Shown here in pieces: positions 1 to 5,452 of a stretch of 8,195 nt of DNA. Under the pieces are notes generated by a model that was given only the letters and a program-made list of their open reading frames with translations, was not told the DNA's origin and did no database searches. Source of the stretch: an uncultured Bacilli bacterium. Lineage in GTDB: Bacteria > Bacillota_I > Bacilli_A > RF39 > UBA660. The stretch lies in assembly GCA_934089255.1 (NCBI GenBank), contig CAKOJI010000036.1:1-8195 (forward strand), in the 5' to 3' direction. A program made the translations under genes and the position numbers. Within the stretch, counting starts at the first letter, position 1; each line of letters begins with the position of its first letter.

Positions 1-286
1 TTAATATTTTTGCACTAATTTCTTCAGGTGTATATTTTTTACCATCAATATCAACTTTTTCACTAGTACCCATTTTTCTTTTTATTGAAGCAATAGTGTT
101 ATTTGGGTTAGTAACTGCTTGATGTTTTGCAGTTATACCAACGATTTCTTCACCATTTTTGAATGCAACTACACTTGGTGTTGTTCTTTCTCCTTCACTA
201 TTTGTTATTACTTTTGGTTCTCCACCTTCTAATACAGCAACACAAGAGTTTGTTGTACCTAAATCTATACCTATAATTTTTGCCAT
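1..286 (-). CDS. dnaK: Chaperone protein DnaK (Hsp70), N-terminal part, cut by window edge
   Basis: ATP-dependent Hsp70 chaperone of the cytoplasm that binds and releases unfolded polypeptides with DnaJ and GrpE. Only the first 95 codons are present; the rest lies beyond the left edge. The N-terminus MAKIIGIDLGTTNSCVAVLE is the Hsp70 phosphate-1 loop of the actin-like ATPase domain. It is followed by the conserved GERTTPSVVAF stretch, then AVTNPNNTIASIKRKMGT and YTPEEISAKIL, all typical of DnaK. The ATG at 286 has a good Shine-Dalgarno (AGGGAG, 297-302) and lies 16 nt after the preceding small gene. It is the last visible gene of the hrcA operon and should be CIRCE/HrcA regulated. Function and start are secure; the C-terminal substrate-binding domain cannot be assessed. 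Confidence 0.97.
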   Translation of the reverse strand, partial: MAKIIGIDLGTTNSCVAVLEGGEPKVITNSEGERTTPSVVAFKNGEEIVGITAKHQAVTNPNNTIASIKRKMGTSEKVDIDGKKYTPEEISAKIL

Positions 287-302
287 ATTATTCACTCTCC
301 CT

Positions 303-533
303 TTATTTACTTTTTGGCTTATTTATATTTAAATTGTTTTTTATTTCTTCTCTAATTTTTTCTTTATCTTCTTCATTTAGAGAAATATATTTTTTGCCGA
401 ATTCTTTTAAATAGTTTTCAGCATTTTCTCCACCTAATAGGTAGAAATATAAATCTAACAGACACTCTGTTATTTCATTTTTATTAAGTGCTGGATTGTC
501 TTTGTAATATTTTATATTGTCAAATTCATTCAT
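303..533 (-). CDS. Unknown 76-aa protein inserted between grpE and dnaK
   Basis: I do not recognise this protein. It is a small, charged, probably soluble and helical polypeptide of 76 residues with no signal peptide, membrane segment or Cys-pair motif. The centre (NEITECLLDLYFYLLGGENA, about residues 19-38) is hydrophobic and aromatic, and the C-terminal third is a Lys/Glu-rich helix ending in a basic tail. The ATG at 533 overlaps the end of grpE by 8 nt (ATGAATGA), with AAGG just upstream, so translation is probably coupled to grpE. The dnaK Shine-Dalgarno follows its stop directly. Position and coupling argue for a real, heat-shock co-regulated gene rather than chance. A chaperone-related role is only guilt by association. 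Most Firmicutes have dnaK directly after grpE. Confidence 0.75.
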   Translation of the reverse strand: MNEFDNIKYYKDNPALNKNEITECLLDLYFYLLGGENAENYLKEFGKKYISLNEEDKEKIREEIKNNLNINKPKSK

Positions 534-1125
534 TTACCTTCACCATAGCAGGTCTAATAACTCTGTCCTTATATGTATAACCTTTTTGTAGAACTTCTAT
601 AACTACATTATGAGGTTTTGTCTCATCGTGTTCCATTAGTACTGCTTGATGAATTTTTGGATCAAATTCTACACCTTCAGCAACTATTTCCTTTACTTCA
701 AATTTATTTAAAATATCTATAACACTTGTGTATATCATTTTAAATCCACTTAAGAATTTGGAAAGTTCATCTGATAAATCGTTATCATCTAATTTAATTG
801 CTCTTTCGAAATTATCTACTATTGGAAGTAAACTTTTCATTACATCTTCGTTAGCATATTTTAATAAGCTTGAAGTTTCTTCTTCTTTTCTTCTTTTAAA
901 ATTTAGCATTTCTGCTTGTGCTCTAACTGCTTTATCGTTACTAGCATTTAATGCTAATTTTAATTTTTCTATTTCATTTTTTAATTCTTCACATTTTTTA
1001 TTATCGTGTTTTGTTTCTTTATGTTTATTATTTACTTCCTTTTTATTCTTTTTTAATTCTTCTACTTTGTCTTTTATATTATTTAATTCTTCTTTTTTTT
1101 CTATATTTTTATTATCTTCTCTCAT
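526..1125 (-). CDS. grpE: Nucleotide exchange factor GrpE
   Basis: GrpE is the dimeric nucleotide exchange factor that drives ADP release from DnaK. The 199-aa length is normal. Residues 1 to about 65 are a highly charged Lys/Glu/Asn segment, as in the disordered N-terminus and long paired helix of the family. Next come LNFKRRKEEE (about 74-83) and LLPIVDNFERAI, the equivalent of the usual LLPVLDNLERAL. The C-terminal beta domain has EFDPKIHQAV and ends with the signature VLQKGYTYKDRVIRPAMVKV. The ATG at 1125 lies 3 nt after the hrcA stop, with AAAGG in the last hrcA codons as ribosome binding site. The gene ends in TGA exactly where the family ends, evidence that TGA is a stop here. It is transcribed with hrcA. 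Confidence 0.97.
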   Translation of the reverse strand: MREDNKNIEKKEELNNIKDKVEELKKNKKEVNNKHKETKHDNKKCEELKNEIEKLKLALNASNDKAVRAQAEMLNFKRRKEEETSSLLKYANEDVMKSLLPIVDNFERAIKLDDNDLSDELSKFLSGFKMIYTSVIDILNKFEVKEIVAEGVEFDPKIHQAVLMEHDETKPHNVVIEVLQKGYTYKDRVIRPAMVKVNE

Positions 1126-1128
1126 ATA

Positions 1129-2118
1129 TTACCTTTCTATGTAGTTCTTAAGAAAGTTTAAAAGTGTTACAACTTTATCATATTCCATTCTTTTTGGTCC
1201 TATGATTGCAAGTGTCCCAACTTCTCCATCTACATTGTAACTTGTTTTTATTACTGTAGTGTCTGGATCAAAGTTATTTTCTTCACCTATATAAACTTTT
1301 ATTTCTTTATCATCTGTTTCTATATTTTTTACTAAATCAACATTTTCTAATTTTTCTATAATTTCTTTTATTTTTTCTGGTTCGTTATATTCTGGTTGTT
1401 TAAGTATATTTGTTTTTCCACCAAAGAATACATCAGCTTTAGTATCTTTAAATTCACTAAAAGCATCATAGAAGAAATTACATAATTCTTCATATTTTTG
1501 CATTGTTTTAGCAATTTCTGGTTTTATTACAAACTCTAATTTTTCTAATATTTCATTTATTGGAGTTCCAATAAGTTCTTTATTTACTATTTCACAAGTC
1601 TTAACTATTTCTTTTATACTTACATCTTCTTTAATCATAACTTGTCTATTTTCTACATGACCTGTATTTGTTACTAGAACTGATACTACTTTTTTTTCAT
1701 CTATTGGAATTATACTTATTTGTTTTAAAATGTTGTTATCACTATTCTTACCCAACACAATGCTTGTATAATTTGTTATATCACTAATTATCTCCATACA
1801 TTTATTTATTGCATCACTTAAAACTAATTCCTTATTATTTAAAATTGTTTGTAATTTTAAAACGTCTTCTCCAGTAATTTCTTTAGGTTTCATTAAATTT
1901 TCTACATAATAGTGGTAACCTGCTTCACTAGGAATACGTCCACTTGATGTATGTGTTTTTTCTAAGTAACCTAATTCTTCTAAATACATCATATCGTTTC
2001 TTATTGTTGCTGATGAACATTTAAACTTTTTACATAATGATTTAGAACCTACTGGTTTAACTGTTTTAATATAAGATTCAACAATTGCTTTTAAGAGTTT
2101 GCTTTGTCTATCTCCCAC
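1129..2118 (-). CDS. hrcA: Heat-inducible transcription repressor HrcA
   Basis: HrcA is the repressor that binds CIRCE operators and shuts off class I heat-shock operons; its folding depends on GroEL in well-studied Bacilli. The 329-aa length is close to the usual 340. Residues 1-75 form the winged helix-turn-helix: DRQSKLLKAIVESYIKTVKPVGS, recognition helix SSATIRNDMMYLEELG (35-50) and wing HTSSGRIPSEAGYHYYV. The remainder matches the GAF-like and dimerisation region, ending in the typical GEVGTLAIIGPKRMEYDKVV near the C-terminus. The start is GTG at 2118 with Shine-Dalgarno AAGGAAG (2126-2132) 7 nt away; no in-frame ATG precedes the conserved N-terminus. It is first in the operon, directly behind two CIRCE elements, so it is autoregulated. 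Confidence 0.97.
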   Translation of the reverse strand: MGDRQSKLLKAIVESYIKTVKPVGSKSLCKKFKCSSATIRNDMMYLEELGYLEKTHTSSGRIPSEAGYHYYVENLMKPKEITGEDVLKLQTILNNKELVLSDAINKCMEIISDITNYTSIVLGKNSDNNILKQISIIPIDEKKVVSVLVTNTGHVENRQVMIKEDVSIKEIVKTCEIVNKELIGTPINEILEKLEFVIKPEIAKTMQKYEELCNFFYDAFSEFKDTKADVFFGGKTNILKQPEYNEPEKIKEIIEKLENVDLVKNIETDDKEIKVYIGEENNFDPDTTVIKTSYNVDGEVGTLAIIGPKRMEYDKVVTLLNFLKNYIER

Positions 2119-2125
2119 AAAATCA

Positions 2126-2132
2126 CTTCCTT
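2126..2132 (-). promoter_or_regulatory. hrcA ribosome binding site next to CIRCE
   Basis: On the minus strand AAGGAAG lies 7 nt before GTG 2118 and fixes this start. Its first two A residues are the last bases of the downstream CIRCE arm, so a CIRCE hairpin in the mRNA would sit directly against the ribosome binding site. Confidence 0.7.
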
Positions 2133-2157
2133 AGCACATATAATCTTTCAGTGCTAA
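2131..2157 (-). promoter_or_regulatory. CIRCE operator 1 (downstream of the hrcA -10 box)
   Basis: Perfect 7-bp arms TTAGCAC (2131-2137) and GTGCTAA (2151-2157) are separated by 13 nt, the standard 27-bp CIRCE geometry (consensus TTAGCACTC-N9-GAGTGCTAA). The inner two positions of each half-site differ from consensus. It covers the predicted transcription start and untranslated leader, so bound HrcA would block initiation, and the leader RNA can fold into a hairpin. Confidence 0.93.
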
Positions 2158-2161
2158 CTAC

Positions 2162-2190
2162 ATTATAATATTATGCTTAGCACTTGTCAA
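2162..2190 (-). promoter_or_regulatory. Sigma-A promoter of the hrcA-grpE-(76 aa)-dnaK operon
   Basis: On the minus strand the -35 box is TTGACA (2185-2190), the spacer is 17 bp and the -10 box is TATAAT (2162-2167): a consensus housekeeping promoter. A long A-rich tract upstream (2205-2235 read on the minus strand) could act as an UP element. The -35 box lies within CIRCE 2, and the predicted start (about 2155) lies in CIRCE 1. A strong promoter held down by a repressor fits HrcA control. Confidence 0.93.
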
Positions 2191-2204
2191 TATATGAGTG
2201 CTAA
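2177..2204 (-). promoter_or_regulatory. CIRCE operator 2, spacer variant overlapping the -35 box
   Basis: Arms TTAGCACT (2177-2184) and AGTGCTAA (2197-2204) are perfect 8-bp inverted repeats. The 7-bp cores are 14 nt apart rather than the usual 13, giving a 28-bp element. The hrcA -35 hexamer lies inside it. HrcA bound here should compete with RNA polymerase. It is followed on the plus strand by a long T tract. Confidence 0.85.
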
Positions 2205-2235
2205 TTTTTTTTATTTTTTTTTATTTTTATTTTTC

Positions 2236-2264
2236 TATACTTTAATGAGTATTTTTGATAAAAT
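2236..2264 (+). promoter_or_regulatory. Tentative pta promoter region
   Basis: Two candidate -10 boxes precede pta: TATACT (2236-2241), with only T-rich sequence at its -35 position, and TAAAAT (2259-2264), 17 bp after TATACT used as a poor -35. The second would start RNA near 2271, leaving ATG 2270 out of the message and favouring GTG 2282. Neither is strong, so treat this as a region and not a mapped promoter. Confidence 0.4.
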
Positions 2265-2271
2265 AATTTAT

Positions 2272-2277
2272 GGTGAT
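2272..2277 (+). promoter_or_regulatory. Ribosome binding site that favours the GTG start of pta
   Basis: GGTGAT pairs with the 3' end of 16S rRNA in the register that gives normal spacing to GTG 2282. The in-frame ATG at 2270 has only AT-rich sequence and no Shine-Dalgarno upstream. Confidence 0.6.
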
Positions 2278-2281
2278 AAGA

Positions 2282-3280
2282 GTGATAATAAATAAAATAA
2301 TTGATAAAGCAAAAAAGAATAAAAAAACTATATGTTTAGTAGAAACTGAAGATATTCGTACTTTAAAAGCAGCAAATATTGTAAAAGAGATGGATTTTGC
2401 TAATATTTTATTAGTTGGACATAAAGATAAAATCTATAGTATTGCAAAAGAAAATAATATAAATATAGATGGTATAGAAATAGTTGATCCTTTAACGAGT
2501 GATAAAACTAATGAATTAATAGATAAATTTTATGAGTTAAGAAAAAATAAAGGTCTTACTTATCAAGAAGCAACTGATATAATTAAGAATGATTATTTAT
2601 ATTTCGGAGATATGTTGGTTTACTTAGATTATGTAGATGGATTAGTAGCAGGTGCAACGCATTCTTCTAGCGATGTTCTTCGTGCTGCATTAAAAACTGT
2701 TAAAACTGGTGATGATGCTAAAATTGTTTCTGCTTTTTTCTTAATGGAACTTAAAAATAAGAAATTAGGTAGTAATGGTGTTTTTATATTTTCTGATGCT
2801 GGTATGATACAAAATCCAACAAGTGAAGAATTAGTTGATATTGCTTATGCTTCTTCAAAATCTTTTAATGAATTAGTTGGTGATACTCCAAAAGTCGCTT
2901 TTCTTTCTCACTCTACTAATGGAAGTAGCAAATGTGCTGATACTGAGAAAGTAAGAAATGCAGTGGGTATGTTTAAAGATAAGTATCCTAATATAATAGC
3001 TGATGGTGAAATGCAACTTGATGCAGCAATTGTTCCAGAAATAGCACAAAGTAAATTTCCGACATCTAAGATAAAAGGAGATGCTAATACTTTAATATTT
3101 CCAGACTTAGATGCAGGTAATATTGGTTATAAAATTGCTGAAAGAATGGGAAATGCTAAAGCATACGGTCCTATTACACAAGGTATTAGAAAACCAATAA
3201 ATGATTTATCTAGAGGATGCACAGAACAGGATATTGTTGGAGTTATTGCAATTACGTGTGTACAAGCAAATAAGAATTAG
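2282..3280 (+). CDS. pta: Phosphate acetyltransferase (Pta)
   Basis: Catalyses reversible acetyl-CoA + phosphate = acetyl phosphate + CoA; with acetate kinase this gives ATP and acetate from fermentation. The protein, 332 aa from GTG 2282 (336 from ATG 2270), is the short single-domain Pta/EutD type. Family stretches seen in order: the N-terminal ETEDIRTLKAA (usually PEGEDERxLxA), YFGDMLVYLDYVDGLVAGATHSSSDVLRAAL, VAFLSHSTNGSS, DGEMQLDAAIVPEIA, KIKGDANTLIFPDLDAGNIGYKIAERMGN and PINDLSRGC near the end. GTG 2282 is chosen because GGTGAT lies at correct spacing, and the resulting N-terminus (MIINKIIDKAKK) has the usual length before the conserved ETED segment. The gene is divergent from hrcA, stands alone and has its own terminator. 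A phosphate butyryltransferase is less likely given these motifs. Confidence 0.94.
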   Translation: MIINKIIDKAKKNKKTICLVETEDIRTLKAANIVKEMDFANILLVGHKDKIYSIAKENNINIDGIEIVDPLTSDKTNELIDKFYELRKNKGLTYQEATDIIKNDYLYFGDMLVYLDYVDGLVAGATHSSSDVLRAALKTVKTGDDAKIVSAFFLMELKNKKLGSNGVFIFSDAGMIQNPTSEELVDIAYASSKSFNELVGDTPKVAFLSHSTNGSSKCADTEKVRNAVGMFKDKYPNIIADGEMQLDAAIVPEIAQSKFPTSKIKGDANTLIFPDLDAGNIGYKIAERMGNAKAYGPITQGIRKPINDLSRGCTEQDIVGVIAITCVQANKN

Positions 3281-3299
3281 CGTTTAACTAATTCTTTTT
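3272..3299 (+). terminator. Intrinsic terminator of pta, beginning within its last codons
   Basis: AAGAATTAG (3272-3280) pairs perfectly over 9 bp with CTAATTCTT (3288-3296), with a 7-nt loop and a TTTTT run (3295-3299) continuing into T-rich sequence. The left arm is the last two sense codons and the TAG stop of pta. On the minus strand the same hairpin follows the carboxypeptidase gene but has a poor U tract, so termination in that direction would be weaker. Confidence 0.85.
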
Positions 3300-3302
3300 A
3301 TA

Positions 3303-4457
3303 TTATTTTTTTCTAAAAACAATTAAACCTATTAAGCATATAGAGATAAAAATTATTAAATTTGTATATGTTTTCTTTTCTTTTTTTATAGTGTTTTTAG
3401 TAAATTTAACTTCTTCAGTATGTAATAATTTATCTTTATAATATATTTTTATATTACCTATTACATCGTTTTCTAATACATTTTTATCTAACTCTCTTTT
3501 TCCATCATAAAATATTTTTAAATATTTTAAATCTAAATCATTTTTCATAAAATATTTAATTGTTTTATTAGATTTTATTTGATAGTCTTTATTATTATAT
3601 TTTATATTATCAATTAATACATTATTTTCTAATATTACTCTATTAGAATACTCTTTTTTTATATTCATTAATATATTTAGACTATCTTCTATATGCATTG
3701 TATCTATTGTATCTTCTGCACCTATAGTTACTACAATAATTTCGTTATCATCAATTTTTGATATACTACTTGCTGATAGTCCACTTTTTTTAGTATATCC
3801 GCCTTTATATCCGTCTAAGTAAATGTTATCATTTTTTAACATTTTATTTTTTATATAGTTATTTATATTATTAGAAATATTTTTATCTAAAGAAGATACG
3901 TAATATTTTTTTGTTGTATATATTTTATAAAAATTTTCATTATTTAAGGCATAATCTAGTAGTTTAGATATATCTTGGCTTGATGAATAATTATTATCAT
4001 CTTTACCGATAGAATTAGAAAAATTAGTATTATCCATTCCTATTTTCTTTGCTAATTCATTCATTTTATTTATAAATATTTCATTAGAATTAAATACGTG
4101 ATTTGCTATTGTCTGTGCACTATCTGCAGCACTATACATTATGTTTGTATATAATAGTTCGTTATAAGTAATTAAATCATTTTCTTTAAGTCCAATTACT
4201 TGATAACCATCTAAATTATTTATATCATCTTTAGTAATTTCTATTTTTTCAGATAAGTTATTAACATTTTCTAAAGCTAGTATACAAGTCATTATTTTGG
4301 TTAGGCTTGCAACAGGTAATTCTTTATCTTTTTCTTTTTCAAATAATATTTCTTTAGTATTTCTGTTATATGCTATACCACTTTTACTATTAATTTCAAG
4401 TGCTAATACATTAGTTGGTATTAATAAGATTAAAAATAACAATAATATTTTTTTCAT
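3303..4457 (-). CDS. Secreted S11-family D-Ala-D-Ala carboxypeptidase-like protein with altered motifs
   Basis: Low-molecular-weight penicillin-binding protein of the DacF/peptidase S11 type, which trims the terminal D-Ala of peptidoglycan stem peptides outside the membrane. At 384 aa, residues 1-19 are a signal peptide (MKK, hydrophobic core, likely cleavage after VLA). The SxxK box is SLTK (51-54, in PVASLTKIMT), with catalytic Ser51 and Lys54. GMDNTNFSNSIG (about 140-151) matches the family GMxNTxFxNPxG stretch. The usual SxN box is SAA (109-111) and the usual KTG box is KGG (218-220, in DGYKGGYTKKSG). A beta-rich C-terminal domain follows, then a transmembrane helix (about 363-381) and FRKK, replacing the common amphipathic anchor. 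The start is ATG 4457 with AGAGGT upstream. The fold assignment is strong; catalytic competence is uncertain because two of three motifs deviate. Monocistronic. Confidence 0.88.
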   Translation of the reverse strand: MKKILLLFLILLIPTNVLALEINSKSGIAYNRNTKEILFEKEKDKELPVASLTKIMTCILALENVNNLSEKIEITKDDINNLDGYQVIGLKENDLITYNELLYTNIMYSAADSAQTIANHVFNSNEIFINKMNELAKKIGMDNTNFSNSIGKDDNNYSSSQDISKLLDYALNNENFYKIYTTKKYYVSSLDKNISNNINNYIKNKMLKNDNIYLDGYKGGYTKKSGLSASSISKIDDNEIIVVTIGAEDTIDTMHIEDSLNILMNIKKEYSNRVILENNVLIDNIKYNNKDYQIKSNKTIKYFMKNDLDLKYLKIFYDGKRELDKNVLENDVIGNIKIYYKDKLLHTEEVKFTKNTIKKEKKTYTNLIIFISICLIGLIVFRKK

Positions 4458-4475
4458 AGTTTCTACCTCTTAATA

Positions 4476-4504
4476 ATTATATCATTTAAATTCAATACAG
4501 TAAA
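4476..4504 (-). promoter_or_regulatory. Extended -10 promoter of the carboxypeptidase gene
   Basis: On the minus strand: TTTACT (4499-4504), 17 bp, then TATAAT (4476-4481) preceded by TG one base away (TGATATAAT), an exact extended -10. The expected start is near 4469, so the Shine-Dalgarno AGAGGT (4465-4470) would sit at the very 5' end of the message, giving an unusually short leader. Confidence 0.75.
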
Positions 4505-4542
4505 TTAATGAATTATATAATATTAAAGTTTATGTTTTTTAT

Positions 4543-4574
4543 AAAAAAAATACCTAGTTTAATCTAAGTATTTT
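4543..4574 (-). terminator. Intrinsic terminator of the era-recO operon
   Basis: Read on the minus strand just after the recO stop: AAAATACTTAG (4564-4574) pairs with CTAGGTATTTT (4547-4557) over 11 bp with one G-U wobble, a 6-nt loop, and a U run (4543-4550) that overlaps the stem base. On the plus strand the wobble becomes a C-A mismatch, which suggests it evolved for minus-strand RNA. Confidence 0.85.
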
Positions 4575-4580
4575 ATGTTT

Positions 4581-5312
4581 TTAATATAAATTTTTTATAT
4601 TTTTTAAAAATTTTTTACTATTTAAATATAGACCAGTATATCTATCATAATAAACATTTATAAAGTTATCTATATTACTTACTACTTCATCACTTATTTT
4701 TAAATCACTAATAGTACTTATGTCAATTAAGTAATACATTCTTAACATTTTTATAGTTTTTGCATCATATATAATTTGATTTGTATAACAATTAGAACAA
4801 ACGTATCCGCCTATATCTCCATCAATTGTAACTATATTAGCTTTATTACCGCACTTTGAACAAGAATTAAAATTTATTCCTACACCTAAATAATCTAATA
4901 CTTTAAGTTCATATATATTAGTAATTATAATGGGTTCTAAACCTTCATTAAGTTTTAAAATAGTATCAATGAATAATTTATATAGTGATTCAGCATCTGT
5001 TGTTTGTTTTGCTACTTGATTAGTTAGTTCAACAATATATGTTAAATAACTAATTTTAATTAGATCTTGTTTTATATTAACTAGTTCATTAACTACACTA
5101 GCTTCAGTTAGTAAACTTAATTTATCATTGTTTCTTTTTATTAAAAATTTACCATATGTAAATTTTGTAGTATTAACTCTTAGGTTACTTTTCAAGGATT
5201 TTGCTCCTTTAGCAACTGCACCAATTAGACCATTGCTTGTAAATATATTTATTATTTTAGATGATTCTTTATATGGTACTTCACTAAATATAAAACCCTC
5301 TATTTCTTCCAT
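4581..5312 (-). CDS. recO: DNA repair protein RecO
   Basis: RecO works with RecF and RecR to load RecA on SSB-coated single-stranded DNA during gap and break repair, and anneals complementary strands. At 243 aa it is near the family norm (about 240-255). The N-terminal OB fold is seen in EGFIFSEVPYKESSKIINIFTSNGLIGAVAKGAK (about 5-38), including the characteristic ESS and AKGA residues. A helical domain follows. A zinc ribbon has Cys151, Cys154, Cys172 and Cys175 (CSKCG and CSNC), inside the usual C-terminal half. The ATG at 5312 is preceded by a GAAGTGAT Shine-Dalgarno, part of which is the end of the yqzL-like gene 4 nt upstream. It is last in the operon before an intrinsic terminator. Confidence 0.95.
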   Translation of the reverse strand: MEEIEGFIFSEVPYKESSKIINIFTSNGLIGAVAKGAKSLKSNLRVNTTKFTYGKFLIKRNNDKLSLLTEASVVNELVNIKQDLIKISYLTYIVELTNQVAKQTTDAESLYKLFIDTILKLNEGLEPIIITNIYELKVLDYLGVGINFNSCSKCGNKANIVTIDGDIGGYVCSNCYTNQIIYDAKTIKMLRMYYLIDISTISDLKISDEVVSNIDNFINVYYDRYTGLYLNSKKFLKNIKNLY

Positions 5313-5316
5313 ATTA

Positions 5317-5394
5317 TCACTTCTTTTTATATTCTAAATAATATTCTATTTTCCCTGTTTCTTTAAATAAATCCCATAATTCTTTCTTTGTCAC
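5317..5394 (-). CDS. yqzL: Very short YqzL-like protein (25 aa)
   Basis: The translation begins MTKKELWDLFKETG and continues KIEYYLEYKKK before TGA. It matches the core of the small YqzL family as I know it (Trp, Phe, TG, then a Tyr/Leu-rich stretch ending near YLLYKE), whose gene lies between era and recO in many Firmicutes, as here. The start is GTG 5394, 6 nt after a strong Shine-Dalgarno (AAAGGGTG). An in-frame ATG at 5418 would give 33 aa but has no ribosome binding site. Typical family members are about 45 aa; this one lacks the acidic tail. The molecular function of YqzL is not known. Its stop is 4 nt before recO, suggesting coupled translation. Assignment rests on synteny plus a short motif. 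Confidence 0.72.
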   Translation of the reverse strand: MTKKELWDLFKETGKIEYYLEYKKK

Positions 5395-5399
5395 TTTTA

Positions 5400-5433
5400 A
5401 CACCCTTTCTAGCTTCATTAATATAATGGGTGT
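5400..5433 (-). repeat. Inverted repeat over the yqzL-like leader
   Basis: ACACCC (5428-5433, minus strand) is complementary to GGGTGT (5400-5405), with a 22-nt loop. The stem extends by three A-U pairs past a one-base bulge. It lies between the unknown 267-aa gene and the yqzL-like gene and covers the latter's Shine-Dalgarno. It has no U tract, so it is not a classical terminator. Confidence 0.45.
5401..5410 (-). promoter_or_regulatory. Ribosome binding site of the yqzL-like gene, possibly sequestered
   Basis: AGAAAGGGTG on the minus strand lies 6 nt before GTG 5394 and selects that start over ATG 5418. Its GGGTG overlaps the 3' arm of an inverted repeat (ACACCC read at 5428-5433, GGGTGT at 5400-5405). 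Confidence 0.6.
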
Positions 5434-5452
5434 AAATTTTTAGTTTTATTCA

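Noticed and set aside
526..533. Possible Mycoplasma-type code (TGA = Trp)
   Set aside because: grpE and the yqzL-like gene both end at TGA where expected, and Trp in Era, the yqzL-like protein and the 267-aa protein is encoded by TGG.
728..1151. Long plus-strand open frames antisense to grpE, rich in Leu/Ser/Phe, membrane-protein-like
   Set aside because: They mirror the Lys/Glu/Asn-rich grpE coding strand in an AT-rich genome, have no ribosome binding site, and grpE is clearly real.
5128..5337. Plus-strand open frame antisense to the start of recO and the yqzL-like gene
   Set aside because: No ribosome binding site or recognisable motif; conflicts with recO and the yqzL-like gene on the other strand.
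5395..5418. 33-aa form of the yqzL-like protein from ATG 5418
   Set aside because: No ribosome binding site before it, and the good one for GTG 5394 would lie in its coding sequence.
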